Origin: JANQNX01 sp965601665
Lineage (GTDB): Bacteria > Pseudomonadota > Gammaproteobacteria > Eutrophobiales > Eutrophobiaceae
DNA length: 64,000 bases
Reading direction: 5' to 3'
Assembly (NCBI GenBank): GCA_965601665.1
Contig: OZ271833.1
Coordinates: 434,001-498,000 of the forward strand
Within the stretch, counting starts at the first letter, position 1, and every line of letters begins with the position of its first letter. The notes under the pieces were generated by a model. The model had not been told where the DNA came from. It worked only from the letters and a program-made list of their open reading frames with translations, and did no database searches. The position numbers were made by a program, and so were the translations under genes. Shown one piece after another: positions 27,882-37,700 of the stretch.

Positions 27882-30143
27882 TTATGCAGATTTAAGCAAT
27901 TTTTGCTGTAGTTCAGTACACAACATCAACAGTTTTTCATGGTCTTTAGGACTGGTAGAACCTAATTCTTGCACCAGTGTTCGTAATGCCTTCTCTTTTA
28001 CCAGGCCGGAGATGCCATTGAGCTTATGTAAGTGTTGACGACATGCTTGTATATCATTTTTGTAAATTGCATCGCTAATGCCATTTTGTAAACGCAGTAC
28101 CTCCTGCCTTAATTCACTGTCATCGATAACATCTTTTAATTCAAAATCCGTCGTTAAATCATTGCTGCCAGAAATTTTTTCAAAAATCCTGACTACAAGC
28201 GCGTTGTAGTCAATTGGTTTGTAAATAACATCAGTGTGATTTATTGAAGCGACTGAAGAATCGGGAATGAATGTAGCGTCTGCAGTCATGAGTAACTTTG
28301 GAACAGCATTAAATTGCTTGTGAAACTTATTGATCTCAACGATTACTTCAATACCGGTTTTTTCGGGCATGTGATAATCAAGTAGTATCAAGTCGGGGTT
28401 GGCCGATGGGAGTATTTCCAAAGCTTCATTGCCTGTCTTTGTTTCTACGGTTTTTATGCCAAATTCTTCCAGGGTATTGATTAGTAACAAACGGCTATAA
28501 TCATGATCTTCAGCAATGAGAATAGTCTTGTTTTCAAGTGCCTGCGTGAGTAATTCAGATGTAATAACTTTTTTCCGGTGTACTGTGTTACTTTCAATTT
28601 CTTCAAGACTTTTAAATTGGAAAGTTAGAAGGAAAACTGCGCCCAACCCTTGCTTGCTTTTAACTTTGATAGTTCCACCCAGTGCTTCCACCAACTGCTT
28701 GACTATAGGTAATCCAAGACCATAGCCCTGGTTGGTTTTCTTGCTTTCTGATAGTTGAATGTAGGAGTCAAAAATATGTTCAATATGTTTCGCATCAATA
28801 CCTATGCCAGTGTCTGTTACTTCCAGAGCAATCGACTGAATATCATCATATTCATTCAATTTCTTTACATTAATGCATACGAAACCCTGATCGGTAAACT
28901 TGATTGCGTTTGATAGCAGGTTATGTACTATCTGTTGCAGGCGTATGCCGTCTGAATAAATGTAAGGTTTAAGGGTGTCATCAATATATAGCTTTAGAGA
29001 TATGTTCTTCTCTTCGAGCATAGACTTGTGTTGTCGACAGGTATTGTTTATTAATTCGACTATATTTATAAATTCATTATTGATGCGTATTTTATAACTA
29101 TCGGACAGAGATAAATCCAGCAGATCAGAAATAAGTGCATTCATCTGGCTGGCTGAAGAATATATATACTCGTTATTTTCCTTAATGGCATCAATATTGT
29201 TTTCTTTATTGATACGTTTACTAAAACCCAGGATTACATTAACCGGTGTCTTTAGTTCGTGACTCATGCGTGCGAGGAAATGACTTTTAGAATTATTTGC
29301 CCTGTCTGCTTCTTCGCGTGCTTCAGTTAACAGTTTGTTTTGTTTTTTCATTCTGTTGAGTGTCATGGACAGGCTCTCTGTAGCTATGTCGACGCGCTCC
29401 TGCATTTTTCCCTTGTAGGAGTCCAGTTCTTCTGTAAGTCTATCAATGTTACTGAACACTTCTTCAATCTGGGATGGGTAGTCCCGATCAGGAATAGAAC
29501 TGTATTCTCCCCGGCTAATAAGCGATATTCCTTTTGATATTTCTTCAAAATACGCTGCAATTTTGCCGCTTAGCCATAATGATAATACTGTCATGAAAAA
29601 TGCGAGCACAAAACCAAGAGATATGGTTTTTCCCAGTATTTTATCTTTTATTCCTTGCAAATAATCAGTATTAATTTCAAGTATGAGAAACCCTAAAAGG
29701 TTGTTATCGGTGTTAGCTTCACCGTCATTTGTGTAGAGCCGCCTTGAAAGATAAGTGCGCTGATTAATTTGTTGTAGACCGGAATTAGTAGCTTTAATTA
29801 ATGTGTTGATGGTCTCCCGACTGATTGGGTCATCTCCTGAGCTAGCAGCGATAGTCTTGTCAGGAAGTAAAAAAAGCGTGCTTTTTATGTCGTTAGAAAT
29901 TATCGAATCTGTAATTTCCTGAAGTGTTTCAGTGTCTTCCGCATACAGACTGAATCTTGATGTTCTAACCATGTAATTAATGGTATTACTTCTGCTTTGT
30001 TCAAGATTTTGTTGAATAATATCAATATCACGATTCATATTATAAATGCTAAAAGCAACTCCAAATACGATGGTGGGCAATACCCATAAGAGCAGTAATA
30101 ATGCATTAAATGACGGGTTTTTAAGAAATGCCGTAATCTTCAT
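27882..30143 (-). CDS. Membrane hybrid sensor histidine kinase (HAMP-HisKA-HATPase-REC-Hpt)
   Basis: 753 residues. Membrane segments near 13-33 and 168-188 enclose a periplasmic sensor; a HAMP-like region and coiled coil follow, then HisKA with phospho-His295 in MSHELKTP, an ATPase domain (NLLSNAIKFT, DTGIGID, GYGLGLPIV), a receiver domain with phospho-Asp589 in LLDYHMPEK and a C-terminal Hpt domain with His706 in HKLNGISG. This is a complete phosphorelay that should pass phosphate to a separate response regulator, most likely the LuxR-type one encoded at the head of the same operon. It overlaps the binding-protein gene by an ATGA. The coding strand is visibly richer in A+T than the lipid genes. 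Confidence 0.93.
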   Translation of the reverse strand: MKITAFLKNPSFNALLLLLWVLPTIVFGVAFSIYNMNRDIDIIQQNLEQSRSNTINYMVRTSRFSLYAEDTETLQEITDSIISNDIKSTLFLLPDKTIAASSGDDPISRETINTLIKATNSGLQQINQRTYLSRRLYTNDGEANTDNNLLGFLILEINTDYLQGIKDKILGKTISLGFVLAFFMTVLSLWLSGKIAAYFEEISKGISLISRGEYSSIPDRDYPSQIEEVFSNIDRLTEELDSYKGKMQERVDIATESLSMTLNRMKKQNKLLTEAREEADRANNSKSHFLARMSHELKTPVNVILGFSKRINKENNIDAIKENNEYIYSSASQMNALISDLLDLSLSDSYKIRINNEFINIVELINNTCRQHKSMLEEKNISLKLYIDDTLKPYIYSDGIRLQQIVHNLLSNAIKFTDQGFVCINVKKLNEYDDIQSIALEVTDTGIGIDAKHIEHIFDSYIQLSESKKTNQGYGLGLPIVKQLVEALGGTIKVKSKQGLGAVFLLTFQFKSLEEIESNTVHRKKVITSELLTQALENKTILIAEDHDYSRLLLINTLEEFGIKTVETKTGNEALEILPSANPDLILLDYHMPEKTGIEVIVEINKFHKQFNAVPKLLMTADATFIPDSSVASINHTDVIYKPIDYNALVVRIFEKISGSNDLTTDFELKDVIDDSELRQEVLRLQNGISDAIYKNDIQACRQHLHKLNGISGLVKEKALRTLVQELGSTSPKDHEKLLMLCTELQQKLLKSA

Positions 30144-31024
30144 GGTTGTGACTCCGGTACCTCAAGCCCGAGACGACGGATAATTGAATTGTTTTTACCT
30201 ACTTTAATATGGGAAGAGAAAGAGCTGGCTGGCAGGGTGCCATCAAGAATTTCTATCACATTGTCAGTTATCTCTTTATGCAAATTTTCAATATCTGTTT
30301 CAATGGAAACAGCTGCGCCAGCTTTAAGAAAGTTGCTGGAGTAGGCGAAAACAGGTATAGCCTGTTCAAAAGCCGTATTAAATAACCACTTTAGAAAAAA
30401 GGTATTGATAAATTTTCCAGGTTGAAGAATAACAAGGTGATATTCTTCAAGTTTTGAACGAAGCTCTGGTATGGATAAGCTGTTGCTGCTGACATTTACC
30501 CGTTGAATAGTAAGGCCTCTGGCCAGGGTTTTGTCAGTGGGTTTTAGCGCGTCAACAGATTTACTATCATGAAATATAATTATCTTTTTTATTTTTTTCT
30601 GTTTGTTGGCAAGGGCAAGGTAGGCATCTATGGGTTGTTCCAGAAATAATGGAATGACATTTTTATTATCAAAACGTTCTTTCAGTTTACTGTTTGTTGT
30701 TAGTATTATGTCGAAGTTAAACCTCGGTACTGCAGATGCATAGTGTGTTACTTTAATATCCAGGCCGCCCGCGAATAGCAGCGCTTCTGTTCCTATCGTT
30801 AATAATAAGCGACTGTTATCTGGTGGTTTTTTTGGCCATTCATTCTTAAGATAAAGGCTATACGAAATGCCCCTGGTCTTAAATTCATTTTCAAGGCCTT
30901 TTATCAGCTCTGTATAAACAGTTTTATCTTCTGCCAGTATAGTTACTTTGCCGTTTGCGAAAATAATGTTGCTCTTGCTGTATAGCAAAAGTAATAAAAA
31001 CGCCTGACATAATCTGAAATACAT
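30140..31024 (-). CDS. Periplasmic ABC-type substrate-binding protein without transporter
   Basis: 294 residues with an N-terminal signal peptide (hydrophobic LLLLLYSKSNIIFAN). The two-lobed pattern, with ILAEDKTVYTELIKGLENEF at the N-terminus and a second lobe containing KKIIIFHDSKSVDAL, resembles the uncharacterised ABC substrate-binding family that is often encoded next to sensor kinases. There is no permease or ATPase gene beside it. It is separated by 6 bases from the TonB receptor gene and overlaps the kinase gene (ATGA), so its likely job is to bind a ligand in the periplasm and present it to the kinase. The ligand is unknown. Confidence 0.75.
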   Translation of the reverse strand: MYFRLCQAFLLLLLYSKSNIIFANGKVTILAEDKTVYTELIKGLENEFKTRGISYSLYLKNEWPKKPPDNSRLLLTIGTEALLFAGGLDIKVTHYASAVPRFNFDIILTTNSKLKERFDNKNVIPLFLEQPIDAYLALANKQKKIKKIIIFHDSKSVDALKPTDKTLARGLTIQRVNVSSNSLSIPELRSKLEEYHLVILQPGKFINTFFLKWLFNTAFEQAIPVFAYSSNFLKAGAAVSIETDIENLHKEITDNVIEILDGTLPASSFSSHIKVGKNNSIIRRLGLEVPESQP

Positions 31025-31030
31025 TGAAAT

Positions 31031-33049
31031 CTAGAAGTCGATGCTGACCTGAAAGAAACCACGTGGTTCAAAAACATTATCAATTTGTAATTCGGTATAA
31101 TCACCCAGAAGACCTTGGCCGATAGCAGCCAGTTCTATGACTGTGCCACCAATATTTCGTCTGTAACTTCCCTTGATATCAAGGCGGTTAACACCTTCCT
31201 CAGTGCTTTCAGTACGCCAGCGCATCTTTGATTGGTAGTAATATGCCGAGCTAAGCCCAAATCCATTCTGCCACTTCTTGGAAGCGAGTATTCCCAGTGA
31301 ATGTTTGGCCATGGCATCATCAAGGTTCTGGAATGTAGAAGGGTTTATGCCGGTTCTTCCTCTGCCTGACACATCGATATAGGCATAGTTGACACGAATA
31401 AATGTATTTCTAGCCAGATTGACATGTATTTCAGTTTCAAGACCTGTACCATTCCAGTCGAGTGCGTTATCAAAAAAGGCGCCGGGGAACTGTAATGGCG
31501 GCAAGTTAACTAAAAAGAAATTTGGAGCGTCTCTGACTTCCTGTCTATACAGTTGTACATCAAATTCGATGGCGTCGTTTAAATAATGACCATGGTAACC
31601 GATGCCGTAACTGAACATCCTTATATTGTCGAGTTCTGTGTCAGACGCAGTCAGTGTGCTAACCGGGGTTCCGTCCTGTAGCCTGATAATTGCACTTGAA
31701 TTCTTTACCGTGAGCCCTAGAGGTTTCTCAGAGTAACTAAGATTACCCCTTACCGCGTGGGAACGGTCAAGTTGGTAATTAACACCAATTCTGGGATTTA
31801 TCGTGGTTTTACTGTCATTGGTTAATTGTGTAGAAAGGCCAACGCTAACAAGAAATTTACTGGTTACATCCCAATCAACACTGGTAAAGAAGCTTTTGGA
31901 GAGTCTTGTTTGCCTGTTATTCCTGATATAACTTCCTTCAAGTGTTTCATAGCGTAAATCAGCACCGAAGTGAAGCCGTAAATTTTCCAGATGATTCACA
32001 AGGTAGGACATGTTGGCGTCATACCTGTTTTCAGTAGACTCGTAGATAAAATTCACTACCTGGTCTGGTTGGCCCGGAAATAAAAAATTGAATGCAGCAA
32101 GCCCGCCAAAGACAGCTGATATATTGCCATTACCAAACGGCAAGGTAGGGGCTTCATCGAAGCGAATATAGCGATGATTAAACTCCAGTTTTAACACATC
32201 CGAGTTTGCCCTGATATGTTGCCACTTGATGTATTCAAGGGTGCCTGTTTGCTCTATCGGGGTCTCAAGTTCGATGCCGCCAGTTGGTCTGGTAAATACC
32301 TGTTGGAAGTCTGTATGCGCAAGTGTGATGCCAAAGTCTATCTCGTTTCTGTAGGATGGCGTATACAAGCCTCTGAATTTGAAATTAGCGAGATCTGCCT
32401 CATCATCCAGTAATTCAAATCCATCCTCGGTTTTATAATCAACACCTACGCGATAACTGAGGTCATCAATACGGTTGCTATGGCGAAGCTGATAGTGTTG
32501 ATAATCATCGCTTCCATAACGAAATAGCCCGTAAGTGCCGTGTTCCTGCAAGGGACTTTTGGTAATGATATTCACGCTGCCCATGAAAGCATTAAAGCCG
32601 TGTGTAACACTGTTTGAAGCACGTGTAATTTCTATGCGCTCTATATCTTCAACCCTTACCCCCGATAAACTCCAGTTAGGCGCATTGTTTTGTAATTCAT
32701 AAATTGGTATGCCATCGACCCGAACTTCCAGGTTTTTTACAAATCGATCGGTAACATCATGCGGGCTAACCGCAATATTTCCCCTGTTTCCTATACCTAC
32801 CTGGTAACCTGGAACAAGCCGGAACAATTCAGGGACATTAATTGCACCGGTTGCCTCGATCATTTCCCGGGTAATGATTGTAACTGGAACGGTTAGTTTT
32901 TCCGGTTTTGTGGGGATATTTGATGCATCAGTAAATAACACTTCAGGATCAAAAAAAGCCTCGTCGGGTAACAAGGCTTTTTCTGCGTAGGTTGATTGAT
33001 TTGTCAGAGTGAATAATGACGTTATAAGTATTTCTTTAAGTCTATGCAT
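31031..33049 (-). CDS. TonB-dependent outer-membrane receptor
   Basis: 672 residues from the ATG at 33047-33049, which gives a signal peptide (MHRLKEILITSLFTLTNQ). A plug domain follows (TIITREMIEATGAINVPELFRLVPGYQVG, VRVDGIPIYEL, IERIEITRASNS) and then a beta-barrel of repeated amphipathic strands to the C-terminal aromatic residue (FFQVSIDF, ending in Phe as outer-membrane proteins do). The longer frame starting at 33115 would overlap the regulator gene and lacks a signal peptide at its N-terminus. It sits between the response regulator and the binding protein, so import or sensing of one ligand through outer membrane, periplasm and kinase is a coherent reading. Ligand unknown; no cobalamin riboswitch or Fur box was recognised. 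Confidence 0.88.
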   Translation of the reverse strand: MHRLKEILITSLFTLTNQSTYAEKALLPDEAFFDPEVLFTDASNIPTKPEKLTVPVTIITREMIEATGAINVPELFRLVPGYQVGIGNRGNIAVSPHDVTDRFVKNLEVRVDGIPIYELQNNAPNWSLSGVRVEDIERIEITRASNSVTHGFNAFMGSVNIITKSPLQEHGTYGLFRYGSDDYQHYQLRHSNRIDDLSYRVGVDYKTEDGFELLDDEADLANFKFRGLYTPSYRNEIDFGITLAHTDFQQVFTRPTGGIELETPIEQTGTLEYIKWQHIRANSDVLKLEFNHRYIRFDEAPTLPFGNGNISAVFGGLAAFNFLFPGQPDQVVNFIYESTENRYDANMSYLVNHLENLRLHFGADLRYETLEGSYIRNNRQTRLSKSFFTSVDWDVTSKFLVSVGLSTQLTNDSKTTINPRIGVNYQLDRSHAVRGNLSYSEKPLGLTVKNSSAIIRLQDGTPVSTLTASDTELDNIRMFSYGIGYHGHYLNDAIEFDVQLYRQEVRDAPNFFLVNLPPLQFPGAFFDNALDWNGTGLETEIHVNLARNTFIRVNYAYIDVSGRGRTGINPSTFQNLDDAMAKHSLGILASKKWQNGFGLSSAYYYQSKMRWRTESTEEGVNRLDIKGSYRRNIGGTVIELAAIGQGLLGDYTELQIDNVFEPRGFFQVSIDF

Positions 33050-33062
33050 GGCTTCATTCTTG

Positions 33063-33716
33063 CTAATTATTAAAAAGATTTTTCGCCAGTATGGCCGCCT
33101 GGGTACGGTTTTCAAGATTAAGTGCCTTTAAAATCGAGCTGACATGAATTTTTACCGTATTCATGGATATAAACAGTTCTTTAGCGATCTCCTTGTTTGA
33201 TTTTCCACTACCAAGCGACCTCAATATCTGTATTTGTCGTTTGGTCAGTTTCGACAATATTATCTTTGCATCAGTATCTTCCCTGACACTATTCTGATTA
33301 TTTTGTTGGTCATGATTAATGTTCAGTTCCGAGGGGTCCGGAAAAAATGTTTTTCCTGACAAAATATCCCTTAACACAGTGGATATGTGCTCCGGTGGTA
33401 ATGTCTTTGGTATGTAAGCAAGCAGGCCTAATGATCTGGCCCTGGATACATCATCAAAGTCTTCTGATGCTGACAGGACAATCTGTTTTATATGTGGATA
33501 ATTGTTCTTTACCTGTGCTGCCAGTTCCAGCCCATCAATATCAGGAAGAAACAGGTCAATGACGATATATTTTGTTTTCGGATTGATACCAAGCATCTGC
33601 AACGCATCGTGACCGGAATTGGCGACACAGCAATCCCAGTCCGGTTGCACAGTGTTTATGATATTGATAAATGCTTCAGCTACGATTGAGTGATCATCAA
33701 TTACAAGGATGTCCAT
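33063..33716 (-). CDS. NarL/LuxR-type response regulator
   Basis: 217 residues: receiver domain 1-120 (Asp7, Asp8, phospho-acceptor Asp54 in YIVIDLFLPD, Lys in YIPKTLPP) and a C-terminal LuxR helix-turn-helix (LTKRQIQILRSLGSGKSNKEIA, then MNTVKIHVSSILKAL). I use the ATG at 33714-33716; a TTG directly before it adds one residue. It heads the leftward operon of TonB receptor, binding protein and hybrid kinase, and is the natural target of the kinase's Hpt domain. Its target promoters are unknown; the long hairpin at 33848 and the pfaC promoter lie on its upstream side. Confidence 0.92.
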   Translation of the reverse strand: MDILVIDDHSIVAEAFINIINTVQPDWDCCVANSGHDALQMLGINPKTKYIVIDLFLPDIDGLELAAQVKNNYPHIKQIVLSASEDFDDVSRARSLGLLAYIPKTLPPEHISTVLRDILSGKTFFPDPSELNINHDQQNNQNSVREDTDAKIILSKLTKRQIQILRSLGSGKSNKEIAKELFISMNTVKIHVSSILKALNLENRTQAAILAKNLFNN

Positions 33717-33847
33717 CAAATTTTCTCTGTTTTTGGCGAGGAGTGTAGTCAGCTTTTCTTTTTCATTACCTGCGTACTATACCAATAGTACTATCTTCGA
33801 AGAAGACACAATGATGGTATTTAAAAGAAATGAAAGAACGACAGAAT

Positions 33848-33914
33848 TGCACGGGAGATATCTTGTATCAATACATGGGCAGTAGCGAATGATGCATGTG
33901 ATATTTCCCGTGCA
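33848..33914. repeat. Long hairpin: 15-base inverted repeat with inner stem
   Basis: Arms TGCACGGGAGATATC (33848-33862) and GATATTTCCCGTGCA (33900-33914) pair over 15 positions with one G-T pair. Inside, ACATG and CATGT form a further 5-base stem that stacks directly on the right arm, leaving a 17-base loop. Such a long stem is not expected by chance in a 500-base gap. It could be the body of a small RNA or a large operator. Confidence 0.6.
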
Positions 33915-34060
33915 CTATCCAAAATAGCAATGACGTCGGTACTGTAAATAATACTTATGGGCTATTTGAGTGCATACATTAGTTATATAACCTCTGATGG
34001 TGAAGCAAAATAGTTGATTCGTTGTTTTTTTGAAATAATCACCTAACGTCCTCCTTGGAT

Positions 34061-34087
34061 AAAAGCCCCTCTCGGGGCTTTTTTTAT
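34061..34087 (+). terminator. Rho-independent terminator with no upstream gene
   Basis: AAAAGCCCC, TCTC loop region, GGGGCTTTT followed by a T-run to 34086: a G+C-rich stem flanked by A and T tracts, so it can work in both directions. On the plus strand nothing protein-coding precedes it within 300 bases; on the minus strand it could end a transcript coming from the RHS remnant side. Confidence 0.85.
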
Positions 34088-34219
34088 TTATCTCGGCTAC
34101 CTAAAACAGATAAAGCGACTCCAAGCCCATAATTCTCAAAACAGGGCATTTATTGCTGATGGTTCCACAAGTTAGGTTGCTGGTTAACACTCGCAACTGG
34201 AAAAAAGGATTTGCCTGCG

Positions 34220-34610
34220 ATGAATGTCAAACTGGTTTTACTGTTTACTGCTTTCACTGGTTTGCTGGCTGTTGGATAGTCAAGTACAACGGATATTGCG
34301 TTCAGGGCCAGGTTGGTCAGGTGATTTCCAGCATTGTGGCACCACACAAACAGTCAGCTATGATGAAAATGGCTATCCCGCATCTCGTACCGATTATCGA
34401 GGCACTATGACGTTATACGAACATAATGAACGCGGTCTGGAAACCAATCGTATCGAGGCCGCAGGCACAGACCTGGAGCGCACGATCAATACGCAATGGC
34501 ACCCTGATTTTCGTTTGCCCGTCATGATATCTGTGCCGGGTAGGATCACCACCTTCATCTATGACCACAGAGGCTTGCTGTTTGAACGCATCGAAAGGGC
34601 TGCGCAATAA
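34220..34610 (+). pseudogene. Remnant of an RHS/YD-repeat protein
   Basis: Bases 34347-34610 encode YD-repeat-like sequence (QTVSYDENGYPASRTDYRG, then NTQWHPDFRLPVMI and TTFIYDHRGLL), the recurrent pattern of Rhs/YD-repeat wall and toxin proteins. Upstream, an ATG at 34220 opens a short signal-peptide-like stretch (MNVKLVLLFTAFTGLLAVG) that is closed by a stop in a different frame. The full gene would be several kilobases, so this is a decayed piece with no function of its own. Its presence next to the pfaC start marks past rearrangement at this site. Confidence 0.6.
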
Positions 34611-34693
34611 CCCCCGCTTGGTCAGAATTTCCATTGAAATACCCATTTTCCACGTAAATTACTGATTTACAGGCACTTAAAGAGGAGCAGATT

Positions 34694-34735
34694 GTGTCGA
34701 AAGCGGGTACACTTGTGACTGTAAGTAAACAATAA
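34694..34735 (+). other. Possible 13-codon leader ORF before pfaC
   Basis: A strong Shine-Dalgarno sequence (GAGGAG, 34682-34687) is followed after 6 bases by GTG and 13 codons (MSKAGTLVTVSKQ) to a TAA at 34733-34735. It is out of frame with pfaC, whose own TTG start 54 bases later has no ribosome binding site. It may be a leader peptide or chance. Confidence 0.25.
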
Positions 34736-34788
34736 CAAAGCCAACAACTACGGCGTTACAAATTCATTTACCGGTCACGTATTCAACA

Positions 34789-37700
34789 TTGAGTCAAAAT
34801 AGCAAGATTGCCATCGTTGGTATCGGGGGTGTTTTCCCCGGCGCCAAAGACCTTGAACAGTTCTGGCAGAACATTATTACTGCCACCGATGCTGCCATTG
34901 ACGTTGGCGAGGATCGGTGGCGTTTGCAGCCGGATGAATTATATTCATCCGGTCTCGCTCCCGATCGGGTCAATTCACGACGTGCCTGCCTGGTCGAGAA
35001 TTTTCAGTTTGAGCCCGCAGGCCTCCATGTCGATGCGTCGCTGTTACAACGACTGGATCCCATGTACCAAATATTACTCCATGCAGGTCGTGATGCATGG
35101 AATGATGCAAACACGACAAGTCTTGACCTGCATCGCGTCGGTATCATTATCGGTAATATTGTTTTACCTACCGAATCATCTTCACAATATAGTGACGATA
35201 TCTTCAAGCACTTGTTTGAACAACAGCTGTTTGACAGCAACATCGCCGATAACCTGAATACTGAGGCACTCAACCGCTATGTCGCTGGATTACCGGGAGG
35301 GCTACTTGCCAGTGCACTGGGTCTAGGAGGTGGCGCGTACACCCTGGATGCTGCTTGTGCTTCTTCACTGTATTCCTTGAAATACGCCATCGATGAATTA
35401 CGCGCCGGTCGCCGGGATGCGATGCTGGCCGGTGGCGTCTCCCGACCTGACAGCCTGTATACGCAAATGGGTTTTTCCCAGTTGAATGCGATTTCAAAAA
35501 CAGGTCGCTGTTCGCCTTTCGATAGTAAAGCCGATGGTCTGGTTGTCGGCGAGGGCGCTGGTATCTTCGTACTTAAACGTCTGGAAGATGCATTGGAACA
35601 GGGTGATCATATTTATGCGACGATTGCCGGTGTTGGCCTTTCAAACGATATTGAAGGCAACATCATGTCGCCTGATTCAGAAGGGCAGCTGCGCGCAATG
35701 TTGTCAGCCTATGAGCAGGCGGGCTGGCAGCCCAATGCAGTACAACATGTTGAATGTCATGGCACAGGCACGCCTAAAGGTGATGGTGTTGAATTCAATT
35801 CATTACAAACGCTATGGCAGAAGTATCAAGTATCAGGTGACTGTGTCATTGGCTCTGTAAAAAGTAACGTAGGACACTTATTGACTGCGGCAGGCGCTGC
35901 TGCGTTGATGAAAACGCTACTTGCCATGAAGCATGCCACTTTGCCACCTACGGCAAACTTTGCATCGGCATCAGACAAGCTTGATCTCGACAACAGCCCC
36001 TTCCGCATTTTGCAGCAAGCCGAACCCTGGGAAACCGGCAGCACTGCTAGACGAGCTGCCATCAGTGGGTTTGGGTTTGGTGGTATAAATGCCCACGTGC
36101 TTTTGGAACAGTATTCAGCGCAGGATCATAGCAGTGATGTTGTTATATCTAGTCCGACGCAAAACGGCGATATTGCAATAGTTGGTATGGATTCACGTCT
36201 TGGTCCATGGCATGACCAGTGGGCATTTGCGACTGCTTGTCTACAAGGCCCTGATCAGAAACCAACCACGCCCAACAACTGGTGGGGCGACGATACTGGC
36301 AGTCATCGTGGTTATCAGATCGATGACATCAGTATTCAGCTTGGTCGATACCGAATTCCGCCAGCGGAACTCAAGGAAATGCTGCCGCAACAACTGTTGA
36401 TGCTTGAGGTGGCCGCTAATGCACTGGCTGATGCCGGCCTTACCGAAATGACCAGTGAACAACAGGTGCGCAGCGGTGTGTATATTGGCATCGCCCTCGA
36501 TATGAACACGACCAATTTTCATTTTCGCTGGATGCAACACAATTATGCACGTGACTGGCTAAAGCGTCTGGGACTGCGGTTGACCGACGCCGAACTTGAA
36601 GCATGGATTAAGGATTTGCGTACAGCGTGTGGTCCTGCACTTAGCGCTAACCGCACCATGGGCGCGCTGGGAGGCATAGTCGCCAGTAGAATCGCCCGTG
36701 CATTTCGAATTGGTGGTCCGTCATTTACTGTCTCGGCAGAAGAGACATCGGGTCTTCGTGCACTTGAATCAGGTATGCGCGCCTTACAACAGGGAGAACT
36801 CGACCAGGTGGTGGTCGGCGCAGTAGATCTGGCCAGTGAACTACGTGCTGTTAAAAGTCAAAGCGAATTAGCGGACCTGGATTGTGTTGCTGATGGTGCA
36901 ACTGCATTCATATTAAAACGTTATGATGATGCTGTTCGTGATGGCGATCGTATTTATGCGCTTGTAAACGGTATTGGTTCAGCGAGTCTTGGTGGAGAGA
37001 CAGATCAAATTACACAACACGAGGTAACCATCGCTGCCATGCAAGATGCCTGCACGGATGCCAATATACATCTTGATAGCATCGACCAGGTATTTAACGC
37101 TGCCGATACCGATGTTGCGCCTGTACCAGCCTTGCAAAAGGCAACAAGCAATGCCTTTCCACTGGGGCATAGTGGTGCTGCCAACAGTTTGTTTGCTGTT
37201 GCGCAAGCAGTGGCTAGTCTGTATTACCGTGTACAACCGGCTGTTAACAACGTCAGACAAGCCAGCCATTGGTTGAAGGACCGAGCAGGTGGACCGCGAC
37301 GTTGCCTTGTTAATGCTGTAAGCATTGATGGTAACTGCATGAGTGTCTTGCTTGAGCAGGCTGATGCTGCCAGTCCGCAGTTAGCGCTACATGGCAAGCT
37401 GTTCTTTTTCTCAGCTGCAGACAAGGCGGGTTTGCTGCAACAGGTAAACAACACATCATTTACTGCTACAACTGACACTAACAGTGATGCTGCCTGCAAG
37501 GCTGCTGTACTTGCTAGAGATGCAGCAGAGTTTGAATTGGCTTGTCGCAAGCTCATAGAAGCAATTAACAAAGATAGCGCTATCGACGATGGCCAGTGTT
37601 TCTACACAACTTCACCTTTATACGCAGAAGGAAAAATTGCATTTGTATATCCGGGTTCCGGTAATCACTTCTATGGCATGGGACAGGATCTTGGTCTGGC

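Larger units (their letters stand above)
33717..34219. other. Non-coding region between the sensory operon and the RHS remnant
   Basis: About 500 bases without a credible gene, A+T-rich. It must hold the promoter of the leftward sensory operon. It also holds a long imperfect hairpin (33848-33914) and a rho-independent terminator (34061-34087) that would end a rightward transcript, although no protein gene precedes it on that strand. The possibility of a small RNA is discussed in the findings. Confidence 0.6.

Noticed and set aside
33050..33115. Longer start for the TonB receptor
   Set aside because: It overlaps the response regulator gene and puts 22 residues before the signal peptide.
34153..34410. 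85-codon open frame near the RHS remnant
   Set aside because: It is another frame of the same decayed region; the YD-repeat pattern is in the frame of 34224-34610.
36730..36750. Loss of the second ketosynthase cysteine in pfaC as an inactivating mutation
   Set aside because: Replacement of Cys by Glu/Gln is the normal state of chain-length-factor domains and is expected here.
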